From NCBI RefSeq assembly GCF_001866645.1, contig NZ_MLYP01000007.1:62001-126000 (forward strand): a stretch of DNA of 64,000 bases, given 5' to 3'. Source of the DNA: Streptomyces colonosanans (lineage in GTDB: Bacteria; Actinomycetota; Actinomycetes; Streptomycetales; Streptomycetaceae). Below, in pieces: positions 31,381 to 40,477 of this stretch. Under the pieces are notes generated by a model, which did not search any database, was not told where the DNA came from, and saw only the letters and a program-made list of their open reading frames with translations. A program made the translations under genes and the position numbers. How positions within the stretch are numbered: the stretch's first letter is position 1; the number at the start of each line of letters is the position of its first letter.

Positions 31381-32219
31381 TGCCCCTCCTCGTCGACGGG
31401 CCCGGCCGAATCAGACGTGCGGTTGGGCGACGGGTGGTCGGGGGCCGATGTGTCCTGCACCGCGTCCTGCGGCTCGTCGTGCGGCCCGCCGTGCCGCGGG
31501 TGCACCACGCGCGCGGCGGGGGTCTCCCCCTTGGCCAGCCGCAGTCCGACCAGTGAGGCCGGGCCCGCGCCGCCGGTCGCCTCGACGGCCCCGTCCCGTT
31601 CGTCGGGGAAGCCGGCCAGCATCCGGGCCGTCTCCTTGAAGGTGCACAGGGGGGCGCCGCGGGTGGGCTCGACCTGCCGTCCCGCGCGCAGGTCGTCCAC
31701 CATGCGCTTGGCGCTCTCGGGGGTCTGGTCGTCGAAGAACTCCCAGTTGACCATCACGACCGGCGCGAAGTCGCAGGCCGCGTTGCACTCGATGTGCTCC
31801 AGGGTGACCTTGCCGTCGCCGGTGGTCTCGCCGTTGCCGACGCCCAGGTGCTCCTGGAGGGCGGAGAAGATCGCGTCGCCGCCCATCACGGCGCACAGGG
31901 TGTTGGTGCAGACACCCACCTGGTAGTCACCGGAGGGCTTGCGGCGGTACATGGTGTAGAAGGTGGCGACCGCGGTGACCTCGGCCGTGGTCAGGTCCAG
32001 CATGTCTGCGCAGAACTGCATCCCGGTACGCGTGACATGGCCTTCCTCCGACTGCACGAGGTGCAGCATCGGCAGGAGGGCGGACCGCGAGTCCGGGTAG
32101 CGGTCGATGATCTCGCGCGCGTCCCGTTCGAGCCGGGCTCGAACGTCGTCCGGGTAGGCGGGCGCGGGCAGTTGGGGCATGCCCAGGCCGACGCCGCGCT
32201 CCGAAGAACTGTTGGTCAC
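31377..32219 (-). CDS. nuoE: NADH-quinone oxidoreductase subunit E with long C-terminal extension
   Basis: This 280-residue thioredoxin-fold subunit carries the N1a [2Fe-2S] cluster, with ligands in CTNTLC and ECNAAC. The fold ends near residue 190, where most NuoE proteins stop. The extra ~90 residues are Gly/Pro/Asp-rich and probably disordered ([16 protein letters not shown] onward). The GTG start at 32219 overlaps the nuoD stop (GTGA). Confidence 0.95.
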   Translation of the reverse strand: MTNSSSERGVGLGMPQLPAPAYPDDVRARLERDAREIIDRYPDSRSALLPMLHLVQSEEGHVTRTGMQFCADMLDLTTAEVTAVATFYTMYRRKPSGDYQVGVCTNTLCAVMGGDAIFSALQEHLGVGNGETTGDGKVTLEHIECNAACDFAPVVMVNWEFFDDQTPESAKRMVDDLRAGRQVEPTRGAPLCTFKETARMLAGFPDERDGAVEATGGAGPASLVGLRLAKGETPAARVVHPRHGGPHDEPQDAVQDTSAPDHPSPNRTSDSAGPVDEEGQ

Positions 32220-33598
32220 CGGTCGACGCCTCCCATCACGGGGTCGATGGACGCGACGGCGACGATCACGTCGGCGACCTGGCCGCCCTCGCACATCGCC
32301 GCCATGGCCTGCAGGTTGGTGAAGGACGGGTCGCGGAAGTGGACCCGGTAGGGGCGGGTGCCGCCGTCGGACACGACATGCACTCCGAGTTCGCCCTTGG
32401 GTGACTCGACGGCCGTGTACGCCTGTCCCGGCGGGACACGGAAGCCCTCGGTCACCAGCTTGAAGTGGTGGATCAGGGCCTCCATGGAGGTGCCCATGAT
32501 CTTCTTGATGTGGTCGAGCGAGTTGCCGAGCCCGTCCGGTCCCAGGGCGAGCTGGGCGGGCCAGGCGATCTTCTTGTCGGCGACCATGACCGGGCCGGGC
32601 TGCAGCCGGTCCAGGCACTGCTCGATGATCCTGAGCGACTGGCGCATCTCCTCCAGGCGGACGAGGAAGCGGCCGTAGGAGTCACAGGTGTCGGCGGTCG
32701 GGACGTCGAAGTCGTATGTCTCGTAACCGCAGTAGGGCTGCGTCTTGCGCAGGTCGTGCGGCAGGCCCGCCGAGCGCAGGATCGGACCGGTGGCGCCGAG
32801 GGCCATGCAGCCGGCGAGGTCGAGATAGCCGATGTCCTGCATACGGCCCTTGAAGACGGGGTTCCCGGTGGCGAGCTTGTCGTACTCCGGGAGGTTCTTC
32901 TTCATCTTCTTCACGAACTCGCGGATCTGGTCCACCGCGCCGGGCGGCAGGTCCTGGGCGAGCCCGCCGGGGCGGATGTAGGCGTGGTTCATCCGCAGGC
33001 CGGTGATCAGCTCGTAGAGGTCGAGGATCATCTCCCGGTCGCGGAAGCCGTAGATCATGATCGTGGTGGCGCCGAGCTCCATGCCTCCGGTGGCGATGCA
33101 CACCAGGTGGGAGGACATCCGGTTCAGCTCCATCAGGAGCACGCGGATGATCGTGGCGCGGTCCGGGACCTGATCCTCGATGCCGAGGAGCTTCTCGACG
33201 GCGAGGCAGTACGCCGTCTCGTTGAAGAACGACGTGAGGTAGTCCATGCGCGTCACGAACGTGGTGCCCTGCGTCCACGTGCGGTATTCGAGGCTCTTCT
33301 CGATACCGGTGTGCAGGTAGCCGATGCCGCAGCGGGCCTCGGTGACGGTCTCGCCGTCGATCTCCAGGATGAGCCGGAGCACGCCGTGCGTGGAGGGATG
33401 CTGCGGGCCCATGTTGACGACGATGCGCTCGTCGTCGGCGCGGGCCGCGGACTGGACGACCTCGTCCCAGTCGCCGCCGGTGACCGTGTAGACGGTGCCT
33501 TCGGTGGTCTCGCGCGGAGAACTCTGCGTCCCGAAGGAACCCGATGAGGAGTGGTGGCCGGGCGACGGGTGGGAGGAGGAAGGGGTCTGTGTGCTCAT
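32216..33598 (-). CDS. nuoD: NADH-quinone oxidoreductase subunit D
   Basis: This 460-residue subunit, related to hydrogenase large subunits, lines the quinone cavity. Key segments are [18 protein letters not shown], the quinone-site histidine/tyrosine region [17 protein letters not shown], and [20 protein letters not shown]. An N-terminal Ser/His-rich stretch of about 30 residues precedes the family core. The ATG overlaps the nuoC stop by 4 nt. Confidence 0.97.
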   Translation of the reverse strand: MSTQTPSSSHPSPGHHSSSGSFGTQSSPRETTEGTVYTVTGGDWDEVVQSAARADDERIVVNMGPQHPSTHGVLRLILEIDGETVTEARCGIGYLHTGIEKSLEYRTWTQGTTFVTRMDYLTSFFNETAYCLAVEKLLGIEDQVPDRATIIRVLLMELNRMSSHLVCIATGGMELGATTIMIYGFRDREMILDLYELITGLRMNHAYIRPGGLAQDLPPGAVDQIREFVKKMKKNLPEYDKLATGNPVFKGRMQDIGYLDLAGCMALGATGPILRSAGLPHDLRKTQPYCGYETYDFDVPTADTCDSYGRFLVRLEEMRQSLRIIEQCLDRLQPGPVMVADKKIAWPAQLALGPDGLGNSLDHIKKIMGTSMEALIHHFKLVTEGFRVPPGQAYTAVESPKGELGVHVVSDGGTRPYRVHFRDPSFTNLQAMAAMCEGGQVADVIVAVASIDPVMGGVDR

Positions 33599-34395
33599 GA
33601 GTACGACCTCCGCTGGTCCGGAGCCGGGATCTGGGCGCCCTTGTACTCGACGGGGATGCCGCCGAGGGGGTAGTCCTTGCGCTGCGGGTGGCCCTGCCAG
33701 TCGTCGGGCATCATGATCCGCGTCAGGGCCGGGTGGCCGTCGAAGACCAGGCCGAAGAAGTCGTACGTCTCGCGCTCGTGCCAGTCGTTCGTGGGATAGA
33801 CGGAGACGAGCGACGCGATGTGCGGGTCGGCGTCGGGCGCGCTGACCTCGAGACGGATCAGCCGGTTGTGGGTGATCGACCGCAGGTGGTAAACGGCGTG
33901 CAGTTCCCGGCCCTTGTCGCCCGGGTAATGCACTCCGCTTACACCCGTGCACAGTTCGAAGCGGAGCGCCGGGTCGTCGCGCAGGATCTGGGCGACGGCG
34001 ACGAGGAACTCGCGCTCGATGTGGAAGGTCAGCTCGCCGCAGTCGACGACGGTCTTCTCGATGGCGTTCTCGGGGACGATGCCCTGCTCCTCCAGGGCGC
34101 CCTCCAGTTCGTCGGCGACCTCGTCGAACCAGCCGCCGTAGGGGCGGGTGGCCGCGCCCGGGAGCCGCACGGGGCGGACCAGACCGCCGTAGCCGGAGGT
34201 GTCACCGCCGTTGTTGGCGCCGAACATGCCGCGCTGAACGCGGATCTCCTCGCCGTGGTCGCCGCGCATGCCGGGGAGGTTGGCGGCGCCGAGGTCCTTC
34301 TCGGGGTTGGTGCCGTTGCCGCCGCTCCCGTTCGCCGCGGCCCCGTTCGCGCCGTTGCCCGGAGTGTTCGCGTGATTGCTCTTCGCGTCGCTCAT
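33595..34395 (-). CDS. nuoC: NADH-quinone oxidoreductase subunit C
   Basis: This 266-residue subunit of the connecting arm has as its core the family sequence [20 protein letters not shown], then [20 protein letters not shown]. The first ~75 residues are an added Asn/Gly-rich leader ([18 protein letters not shown]) of likely disorder. It is separate from nuoD, unlike the NuoCD fusion of E. coli, and overlaps both neighbours by 4 nt. Confidence 0.96.
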   Translation of the reverse strand: MSDAKSNHANTPGNGANGAAANGSGGNGTNPEKDLGAANLPGMRGDHGEEIRVQRGMFGANNGGDTSGYGGLVRPVRLPGAATRPYGGWFDEVADELEGALEEQGIVPENAIEKTVVDCGELTFHIEREFLVAVAQILRDDPALRFELCTGVSGVHYPGDKGRELHAVYHLRSITHNRLIRLEVSAPDADPHIASLVSVYPTNDWHERETYDFFGLVFDGHPALTRIMMPDDWQGHPQRKDYPLGGIPVEYKGAQIPAPDQRRSYS

Positions 34396-34946
34396 CGCAG
34401 CAGCCCCTTCATCTCGATCGTCGGGAGGGCCTTGAGCGCCGCTTCCTCCGCCTCGCGGGCCGCCTCCTCGGCGTTGACGCCGAGCTTGGAGGTCTGGATC
34501 TTGTGGTGGAGCTTGAGGATCGCGTCCATCAACATCTCCGGCCGCGGCGGACAGCCGGGGAGATAGATGTCGACGGGGACGATGTGGTCGACGCCCTGGA
34601 CGATCGCGTAGTTGTTGAACATGCCGCCCGAGGAGGCGCAGACCCCCATGGAGATCACCCACTTGGGAGCGGGCATCTGGTCATAGACCTGCCTGAGCAC
34701 CGGCGCCATCTTCTGACTGACCCGGCCTGCGACGATCATCAGGTCCGCCTGGCGGGGTGAGCCGCGGAAGACCTCCATACCGAAGCGCGCCAGGTCGTAG
34801 CGGCCGGCGCCGGTGGTCATCATCTCGATCGCACAGCAGGCCAGACCGAAGGTGGCCGGGAAGACCGACGACTTGCGCACCCAGCCCGCGGCCTGCTCGA
34901 CGGTGGTCAAGAGGAAGCCGCTCGGCAGCTTTTCTTCGAGTCCCAT
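34392..34946 (-). CDS. nuoB: NADH-quinone oxidoreductase subunit B
   Basis: This 184-residue subunit holds the terminal N2 [4Fe-4S] cluster that reduces quinone. The ligands are the tandem cysteines in [17 protein letters not shown], and the last in LPGCPPRPE. The ATG at 34946 ([11 protein letters not shown]) matches the family N-terminus; 12 further in-frame codons upstream run into the nuoA end and are not used. Confidence 0.97.
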   Translation of the reverse strand: MGLEEKLPSGFLLTTVEQAAGWVRKSSVFPATFGLACCAIEMMTTGAGRYDLARFGMEVFRGSPRQADLMIVAGRVSQKMAPVLRQVYDQMPAPKWVISMGVCASSGGMFNNYAIVQGVDHIVPVDIYLPGCPPRPEMLMDAILKLHHKIQTSKLGVNAEEAAREAEEAALKALPTIEMKGLLR

Positions 34947-34959
34947 GACGTAAAGCCCC

Positions 34960-35319
34960 TCAGTCCCATTCCAGGCCGCCACGCCGCCATACGTACGCGT
35001 AGGCGACGAAGACGGTGAGCACGAAGAGCAGCATCTCCACGAGCCCGAAGATCCCGAGGGCGTCGAAGGTGACGGCCCACGGATAGAGGAAGACGATCTC
35101 GATGTCGAAGACGATGAAGAGCATCGCCGTCAGGTAGTACTTGATGGGGAAGCGCCCGCCACCGGCCGGCGTGGGGGTCGGCTCGATACCGCACTCGTAG
35201 GCCTCGAGCTTGGCCCGGTTGTACCGCTTCGGACCGATCAGCGTGGCCATGACCACGGAGAAGATCGCAAAGCCTGCCCCGAGGGCTCCCAGTACGAGGA
35301 TGGGCGCATACGCGTTCAC
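34960..35319 (-). CDS. nuoA: NADH-quinone oxidoreductase subunit A
   Basis: This 119-residue first gene of the operon encodes a three-helix membrane subunit. The conserved loop [20 protein letters not shown] with [20 protein letters not shown] (quinone-channel Cys and acidic helix) is diagnostic. The GTG start has GAGGAGCG upstream. The promoter and a candidate Rex operator lie 100-150 bp further up. Confidence 0.96.
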   Translation of the reverse strand: MNAYAPILVLGALGAGFAIFSVVMATLIGPKRYNRAKLEAYECGIEPTPTPAGGGRFPIKYYLTAMLFIVFDIEIVFLYPWAVTFDALGIFGLVEMLLFVLTVFVAYAYVWRRGGLEWD

Positions 35320-36105
35320 CGCTCCTCGCTCCTCTCAGTCGGCACTGACTGCTGGCGGTTGCACTGGACCCACAGCGGTCACACCTGTCCCACGAGCCCC
35401 GCTCGCCTCAGCGAAGATCGCGTACATGTGAAGCAGGTCACAAGCCCAACTGTCCCGCATCTTATGCCCGGCCGTATGTGATCTGCGACACGGGGGTGCC
35501 CACGTACTTTGTGATCTTTACCACCCGACGAAGGATCATGAAGTCGGATGAGCGGTGACCTTCGTACGCGAAGCAGCCAAGTGATCACCAAGAGGTGACA
35601 TTTTCGATCGTCGTCGCAGGTAGAGGCCGTTTCGCACTATCAAGCGGAGATCACTCGAGGCAAATTGGCCCTGGACCGGATCCCTTGATAGGAGGTCGCG
35701 TTCACACGTTGAGGGGAGGAGTGAGGACGAAAGTGGACACGTGCACGCGTTCACGAGCGGGAGCTCCCCTCGCGGACAGAGGGCGCCTGCGCGCAGCCGG
35801 GACGAGGAGTGCGGGTCACGCGCGAGACGCGCTCGCTGCGGTGACCGTTCCGTGACCTCCGCCACATCTGCGTGAGGCCCGCATAAAGCGGGCTTGGCCA
35901 TGCAGGTCCACGAATGGTAGGCGCGGGGCAATTCGGGCGTAACAGCGAAAACCCATGATCACAGGCTTGATCATCAGTGTCCGCTATGCCCGTTACGGCG
36001 TCAATAAAGAGCGACACGCCCGGGATTCAGGACACCACCTGAACAACTGTGGCGCAGCACACGTTTCTTGAAGGTATGGAGGGGCCCCTGATACCGCTAG
36101 TAGCC
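35320..36105. other. divergent regulatory region between nuoA and the NlpC/P60 gene
   Basis: This 786-bp stretch has no gene I can support. It carries the nuo promoter region on the left, with a possible -10 TAAGAT on the minus strand at 35459-35464. A second Rex-like sequence (CGTGCACGCGTTCACG, 35740-35755) lies mid-region. On the right a paired TGATCA...TGATCA near 35956-35975 precedes the hydrolase gene. Direct TGTGATC elements recur near 35476 and 35509. A small hairpin (GCCCGCATAAAGCGGGC) lies near 35877-35893. Confidence 0.55.
35427..35442. promoter_or_regulatory. candidate Rex (redox repressor) operator for the nuo operon
   Basis: TGTGAAGCAGGTCACA keeps the perfect half-sites TGTGA-N6-TCACA of the actinobacterial Rex operator (consensus TGTGAACGCGTTCACA, 12 of 16 positions). 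It lies 108-123 bp before the nuoA start, and about 10-25 nt downstream of the transcription start predicted from the TAAGAT -10 box. Rex releases DNA when NADH/NAD+ is high, which would raise NADH dehydrogenase expression. Confidence 0.7.
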
Positions 36106-36981
36106 ATGTCCCACACCGCTCACATACGCAACCACCGGAAGCCCCGCAACCGCAGCGCGTCGACGATCGCGATGCGGGCCGGAGTTGCCGGTGGCGTCAT
36201 CGGAACCCTGGCCGTGGCCGGCTCGTCGGCCTCGGCGTACGCCGCCGAGCCGGTGACGCAGACTCTCGAACTGCCCACCCTCACGGCCGACCTGGCCACG
36301 CAGGTCGCCCAGTCCGCGGAGGCCACTCAGCAGGCCGCCGCCAACTACCAGCTGCAGGCCGAGCGTGACGCCGCCGCAGCAAAGGCCGCGAAGCAGGCCA
36401 AGACGGACCTCGCCGAGGCCAAGAAGAAGGCCGCGGAGGCCAAGCGGAAGGCCGAGGCCAAGAAGAAGGCCGAGGCCGAGAGGAAGGCCGAAGCCGAGCG
36501 CAAGGCCGCCGAGGCCGCCGCCTCGCGCAGCGCCCAGCGCACCGTCCTCACCGACGCCGCGCCGGTCAGCGCCTCGACCAGCAGCGCGCCGTCCAGCACC
36601 GCGAAGAACAGCAGCTCCACGGCCACCGGTTCGGCCGCCACGGTCATCGCCTTCGCCAAGGCGCAGATCGGCGACGCGTACGTCTCCGGCGGCACCGGTC
36701 CCAACTCCTGGGACTGCTCGGGTCTCGTCCAGGCCGCGTTCAAGCAGGTCGGCGTGAACCTGCCGCGCGTCTCGCAGGCCCAGTCGACCGCAGGCACCCA
36801 GGTCTCGCTGAGCAATCTGCAGCCGGGCGACATCCTCTACTGGGGCGGCGCGGGCAGCGCGTACCACGTGGCGGTGTACGTCGGCGGCGGCATGTTCGTC
36901 GGCGCGCAGAACTCCGCCACCGGCGTCGTCGAGAAGCCGCTGTCGTACGACCCGCCGTCCGGCGCGGTCCGCGTGCTCTGA
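36106..36981 (+). CDS. secreted NlpC/P60 peptidoglycan endopeptidase with coiled coil
   Basis: This 291-residue exported cysteine peptidase cuts within peptidoglycan stem peptides. It has a twin-Arg/Lys-rich N-terminus and a signal segment (AGVAGGVIGTLAVAGSSASA, ending AYAA). A long Lys/Glu/Ala coiled coil follows at about 80-150 (KKAAEAKRKAEAKKKAEAER). The Ser/Thr linker leads to the NlpC/P60 domain, with the catalytic Cys in NSWDCSGLVQAAF and the His in AYHVAVYVGGGMF. The ATG at 36106 lacks a good ribosome site; an in-frame ATG at 36076 is the alternative. The gene is divergent from nuoA. Confidence 0.9.
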   Translation: MSHTAHIRNHRKPRNRSASTIAMRAGVAGGVIGTLAVAGSSASAYAAEPVTQTLELPTLTADLATQVAQSAEATQQAAANYQLQAERDAAAAKAAKQAKTDLAEAKKKAAEAKRKAEAKKKAEAERKAEAERKAAEAAASRSAQRTVLTDAAPVSASTSSAPSSTAKNSSSTATGSAATVIAFAKAQIGDAYVSGGTGPNSWDCSGLVQAAFKQVGVNLPRVSQAQSTAGTQVSLSNLQPGDILYWGGAGSAYHVAVYVGGGMFVGAQNSATGVVEKPLSYDPPSGAVRVL

Positions 36982-37021
36982 GCACAGGGCCCCTGGCGGG
37001 CTCCATCGGCTCCACGGATGA

Positions 37022-37051
37022 GGGCCGCCACGCCGGTTGGCGCGGCGGCCC
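37022..37051. terminator. hairpin between the NlpC/P60 gene and the ArsR-like gene
   Basis: GGGCCGCC-A-CGCC pairs with GGCG-C-GGCGGCCC around a GGTT loop, with one internal mismatch. It lies 40 bp after the hydrolase stop, between convergent genes. Confidence 0.75.
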
Positions 37052-37172
37052 CTCCGCATGTGTGCGTACAGCGCTCACCCACGGCGCCACCCGGCGCCCG
37101 AACCATCTGCGCCCGGCGGTACGTTGTCGTGCTGTCGCACGGCCGTGCGCGGCATCCTCACGCCCTGCGGAT

Positions 37173-37685
37173 TCAGACCAAAGGGAACACACGCGTCACC
37201 ACAGCGACGGGTCGGGCCCCGTCCGGCCGGATGGTGGGCCGCTGTTCGCGGTCCTGGTAGCGGGCGAGCGCACGGCGCACGGTGTCCGCGACGGACGCCA
37301 TCTCCTCCGGCGTGAGATAGACGACCGCGCTGAACGCCTCGTCCCGCCGCCACTGTTCGGGCACCCGTTCCTTCTGCGCGAGCCACTGCTGGTAGCTCTC
37401 GTCCTCCAGGCCCCGCGCCAGCTCCCCGAAGCCCACGGGCTGTGAGCTCTGTCCCCGCAGCCGCCACGGTTTGGCCCGCCCCCGGCTGACCGGAACCTCC
37501 TCGATGTGCCCGTACCGTGCCAGCTGCCGCAGATGGAAGGAGCACAGGCCGGAGCTGTAGCCGAGCCGGGCGGCGGCCTCCGTGGCGGTGACGGTGCCCA
37601 CCTCGGCCAGCAACTCCAGCAGGGCGGTGCGCACTTCGTGCTCGGGCAGCGTTTCGGACACACGGCTCGCGTCGTCTTCGGTCAC
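37173..37685 (-). CDS. ArsR-like winged-helix transcriptional regulator
   Basis: This 170-residue regulator has an N-terminal winged helix-turn-helix: EHEVRTALLELLAEVG, TATEAAARLGYSSGLCSFHL with the recognition helix, and the wing EEVPVSRGRAKPWRL. The C-terminal ~80 residues are a helical effector/dimer region. GTG at 37685 is preferred because the only upstream alternative (ATG 37715) would place the first ten codons inside a duplicated palindrome that looks like this protein's operator. Neither start has a Shine-Dalgarno, so the mRNA may be leaderless. It is divergent from the peptide deformylase gene 84 bp away. Confidence 0.75.
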   Translation of the reverse strand: MTEDDASRVSETLPEHEVRTALLELLAEVGTVTATEAAARLGYSSGLCSFHLRQLARYGHIEEVPVSRGRAKPWRLRGQSSQPVGFGELARGLEDESYQQWLAQKERVPEQWRRDEAFSAVVYLTPEEMASVADTVRRALARYQDREQRPTIRPDGARPVAVVTRVFPLV

Positions 37686-37711
37686 TTTGCAAAGTCTGCT
37701 ACTTTGCAAAG
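37685..37711. promoter_or_regulatory. duplicated palindromic operator between ArsR-like and def genes
   Basis: The perfect 10-bp palindrome CTTTGCAAAG occurs at 37685-37694 and again at 37702-37711. The repeats lie at 17-bp spacing in the divergent promoter region of the regulator and the deformylase gene. This is the expected arrangement for autoregulation by the adjacent winged-helix protein with joint control of def. Confidence 0.72.
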
Positions 37712-37768
37712 CCATCGGCAAACGGTGGGCGGCGGCCGCATGGCCCGCCACAGGAGCAAGGAGCAGTG

Positions 37769-38446
37769 ATGCCGGGAGTGTTCGTGCAGGGGAAGCCCGT
37801 AGCCTCGTACCCGGCGACGGCACCGGAGGCGCGCCGCGGTGCCGTGCGGCGGATCACCGAGGTGGGCGAGGACGTGCTGCACCGGCCCTGCCGGGAGGTC
37901 ACCGCGGCGGAGTTCGGCTCCCCGGACCTGGCCGCCCTCATCGACGACATGTTCCTGACGATGTATGTGGCCGACGGCTGCGGCCTGGCGGCGAACCAGG
38001 TCGGCGTGGACCTCCGTCTCTTCGTCTTCGACTGCCCCGACGAGGACGGCAACCGCCACGTCGGCCACATCGTCAACCCGGTCGTGGACGAGCCGGACAC
38101 CACGGGCCGGCGCCTCCTCGACGAGCCCGAGGGCTGCCTGTCCGTGCCGGGCGCCTGGCGGGAGGTGCCGAGGCCCGACCGTGCCGTGGTCCGGGGCCAC
38201 GACAAGGACGGCACACCGCTCGTCCTCGAGGGCAAGGGCTATTTCGCCCGCTGCCTCCTCCACGAGACGGACCACCTGTACGGGCAGGTGTATCTGGACC
38301 GGCTGTCGAAGCGCGACCGCAAGGACGCGCTTCGACAGATGACGGACCGGCGCGAGGAGGTGTTCGCGCAGCGCGCGGCGAAGGAGGCGGAGCTGAGCGC
38401 CCCCCAAGAGGTCACGCCTTCGGGGCCACCTTCGACAGACCGTTGA
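37769..38446 (+). CDS. def: peptide deformylase
   Basis: This 225-residue metalloenzyme removes the formyl group from nascent N-terminal methionine. All three signature motifs are intact: GCGLAANQVG, EGCLSVPG (metal-binding Cys) and LLHETDHLYG (HExxH type). The ATG at 37769 has AAGGAG 5 nt upstream; the GTG one codon before is too close to it. The last ~30 residues (REEVFAQRAAKEAELSA) extend past the core. Its 3' end overlaps the convergent reductase-family gene by 35 bp. The operator upstream suggests regulated rather than housekeeping expression, so it may be an accessory deformylase. Confidence 0.95.
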   Translation: MPGVFVQGKPVASYPATAPEARRGAVRRITEVGEDVLHRPCREVTAAEFGSPDLAALIDDMFLTMYVADGCGLAANQVGVDLRLFVFDCPDEDGNRHVGHIVNPVVDEPDTTGRRLLDEPEGCLSVPGAWREVPRPDRAVVRGHDKDGTPLVLEGKGYFARCLLHETDHLYGQVYLDRLSKRDRKDALRQMTDRREEVFAQRAAKEAELSAPQEVTPSGPPSTDR

Positions 38447-39701
38447 TCACCCGGTCCATCGCGTCGCCTCCCGTCGGGTCCGTCAGGTTGGCCAGCAGCT
38501 TCAGCGTGAACTTCATCAGCAGCGGGTGCGTCAGGCCCCGCTGCGTCGCGATCTTCATCACCTTCGGGTTGCCGATGAGCTTCACGAAGGCGCGGCCCAG
38601 CGTGTAGTAGCCCCCGTAGGTGTCCTTGAGGATCTTCGGGTAGTTCTGCAGGGCCAGTTCGCGCTGGGCCGGGGTCGCGCGGGCCAGCGCCTGGACGATG
38701 ACGTCCGCGGCGATCTGGCCCGACTCCATGGCGTACGCGATGCCCTCGCCGTTGAAGGGGTTGACCAGGCCGCCCGCGTCGCCGACGAGCAGCAGGCCCT
38801 TCGTGTAGTGCGGCTGGCGGTTGAAGGCCATGGGCAGGGCGGCGCCGCGGATCGGGCCGGTCATGTTCTCCGGCGTGTACCCCCAGTCCTCGGGCATCGA
38901 GGCGCACCAGGCCTTGAGGACCTCGCGCCAGTCCAGCTCCTTGAAGGAGGCCGAGGTGTTGAGGACGCCCAGACCGACGTTGCTCGTGCCGTCGCCCATG
39001 CCGAAGATCCAGCCGTAGCCGGGCAGCAGCCGGTCCTGGCCGCCGCGCCGGTCCCACAGCTCCAGCCAGGACTCCAGGTAGTCGTCGTCGTGGCGCGGGG
39101 AGGTGAAGTACGTACGGACCGCGACGCCCATCGGGCGGTCCTCGCGGCGGTGCAGGCCCATCGCCAGCGACAGACGCGAGGAGTTGCCGTCCGCGGCCAC
39201 CACCAGCGGCGCGTGGAAGGTGACTTCGCGCTTCTCCTCGCCGAGCTTGGCGTGCACGCCGGTGATGCGGCCGGTGCGGTCGTCGATGATCGGCGCGCCC
39301 ACGTTGCAGCGCTCGTACAGGCGGGCGCCCGCCTTCTGCGCCTGCCGGGCCAGCTGCTCGTCGAAGTCGTCACGCTTGCGGACGAGGCCGTAGTCCGGGT
39401 ACGAGGCGAGATCCGGCCAGTCGAGCTGGAGCCGTACCCCGCCGCCGATGATGCGCAGGCCCTTGTTGCGCAGCCAGCCGGCCTCCTCGGAGATGTCGAT
39501 GCCCATCGAGACGAGCTGCTTGGTGGCGCGGGGCGTGAGCCCGTCGCCGCACACCTTCTCGCGCGGGAACGCGGTCTTCTCCAGGAGCAGCACGTCGAGC
39601 CCGGACTTCGCCAGGTAGTACGCGGTGGTGGAACCGGCTGGCCCGGCCCCGACGACGATCACATCGGCGGTGTGTTCGGTAAGGGGCTGGGGTTCGGTCA
39701 C
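38412..39701 (-). CDS. geranylgeranyl-reductase family flavoprotein (likely menaquinone side-chain reductase)
   Basis: This 429-residue FAD enzyme starts with the dinucleotide fold DVIVVGAGPAGSTTAYYLAK and has the second FAD contact LLVGDAGGLVNPFNGEGIAY. The CGDGLTPRATKQL segment is typical of geranylgeranyl-reductase family proteins. Members next to nuo/menG in actinobacteria, such as MenJ in mycobacteria, reduce double bonds in the menaquinone tail, giving partly saturated forms. The GTG start at 39701 has GGAG 8 nt upstream. The substrate assignment rests on family and neighbourhood. Confidence 0.86.
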   Translation of the reverse strand: MTEPQPLTEHTADVIVVGAGPAGSTTAYYLAKSGLDVLLLEKTAFPREKVCGDGLTPRATKQLVSMGIDISEEAGWLRNKGLRIIGGGVRLQLDWPDLASYPDYGLVRKRDDFDEQLARQAQKAGARLYERCNVGAPIIDDRTGRITGVHAKLGEEKREVTFHAPLVVAADGNSSRLSLAMGLHRREDRPMGVAVRTYFTSPRHDDDYLESWLELWDRRGGQDRLLPGYGWIFGMGDGTSNVGLGVLNTSASFKELDWREVLKAWCASMPEDWGYTPENMTGPIRGAALPMAFNRQPHYTKGLLLVGDAGGLVNPFNGEGIAYAMESGQIAADVIVQALARATPAQRELALQNYPKILKDTYGGYYTLGRAFVKLIGNPKVMKIATQRGLTHPLLMKFTLKLLANLTDPTGGDAMDRVINGLSKVAPKA

Positions 39702-39875
39702 GACGGGTTCTCCACGGGACTCGACGACGGGCGGTGACGGCACCAGCGGCGGCGGCAGCGACAACGGCCACGAGAACCACGGTGAAGAACCGCGGCAAAA
39801 ACGGCGTGCTGACGGGCGCTGGACATGGGCAGTCTATTCAGCGGTACCGATCTCCCGGCTGAAGGGCTGCCTCCC

Positions 39876-40382
39876 GTGAACCGAACCCTCCCCGATGTAC
39901 GGCTGCGCGTTCCCACCGACGAGGACGCCGTCGCCTGGCACCGGCTCTTCGACGACCCCGAGGTCATGGAGTTCCACGGCGGCCGGGCCGCCGAGCTGTC
40001 CGTCTACGAGGAGCTCACCGCCCGCCAGCGCAGGCACGACGCCGAGCACGGCTTCTGCCTGTGGACCATGCTCGACGAGGCGGGCGGGGTCATCGGATTC
40101 ACGGGCGCGCAGCCGTGGCCGCGCGAGTGGGGCCCGAAGGGGGAGATCGAGATCGGCTGGCGGCTCGGCCGGGCGCACTGGGGCAAGGGGTACGTCACCG
40201 CGGCCGCGCTCACCACGCTGGAGCGGGTGCGGGCGGCGGGCGTGGGCAGCGTGGTGGCCATGGTCAACGCCCGCAACACCCGGTCGATCGCGGTCACCCG
40301 GCGGCTGGGCATGCACCTCGCCGAGGTCTTCACCACCCCCGAGTCACAGCAGGAGGGGCACTGCTACCGGCTCGATCTGTGA
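39876..40382 (+). CDS. GNAT N-acetyltransferase (RimJ/RimL type)
   Basis: This 168-residue acetyltransferase has the RimL-like beginning LPDVRLRVPTDEDAVAWHRL and a DDPEVMEFHGG segment. The acetyl-CoA loop falls in IGWRLGRAHWGKGYVTAAAL, then VAMVNARNTRSIAVTRRLG at motif B. The GTG at 39876 fits the family N-terminus with AAGGG upstream; an ATG 17 codons earlier (39825) would give 185 residues. The substrate is unknown (ribosomal protein alanine or a small amine). Confidence 0.82.
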   Translation: MNRTLPDVRLRVPTDEDAVAWHRLFDDPEVMEFHGGRAAELSVYEELTARQRRHDAEHGFCLWTMLDEAGGVIGFTGAQPWPREWGPKGEIEIGWRLGRAHWGKGYVTAAALTTLERVRAAGVGSVVAMVNARNTRSIAVTRRLGMHLAEVFTTPESQQEGHCYRLDL

Positions 40383-40477
40383 CGCTGAGTCATCGAAGGC
40401 TACAGAACGACAGATAACGCTTCCGGGTGACACCCTCGGCCGGTTACCGTTCCCGGTTACCGCTGGGGGTGGCATCT

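Noticed and set aside
35740..35755. Main Rex operator for nuo
   Set aside because: It has a good core match but imperfect outer half-sites and lies 420 bp from nuoA; the site at 35427 is better placed. It is listed only as a weak finding.
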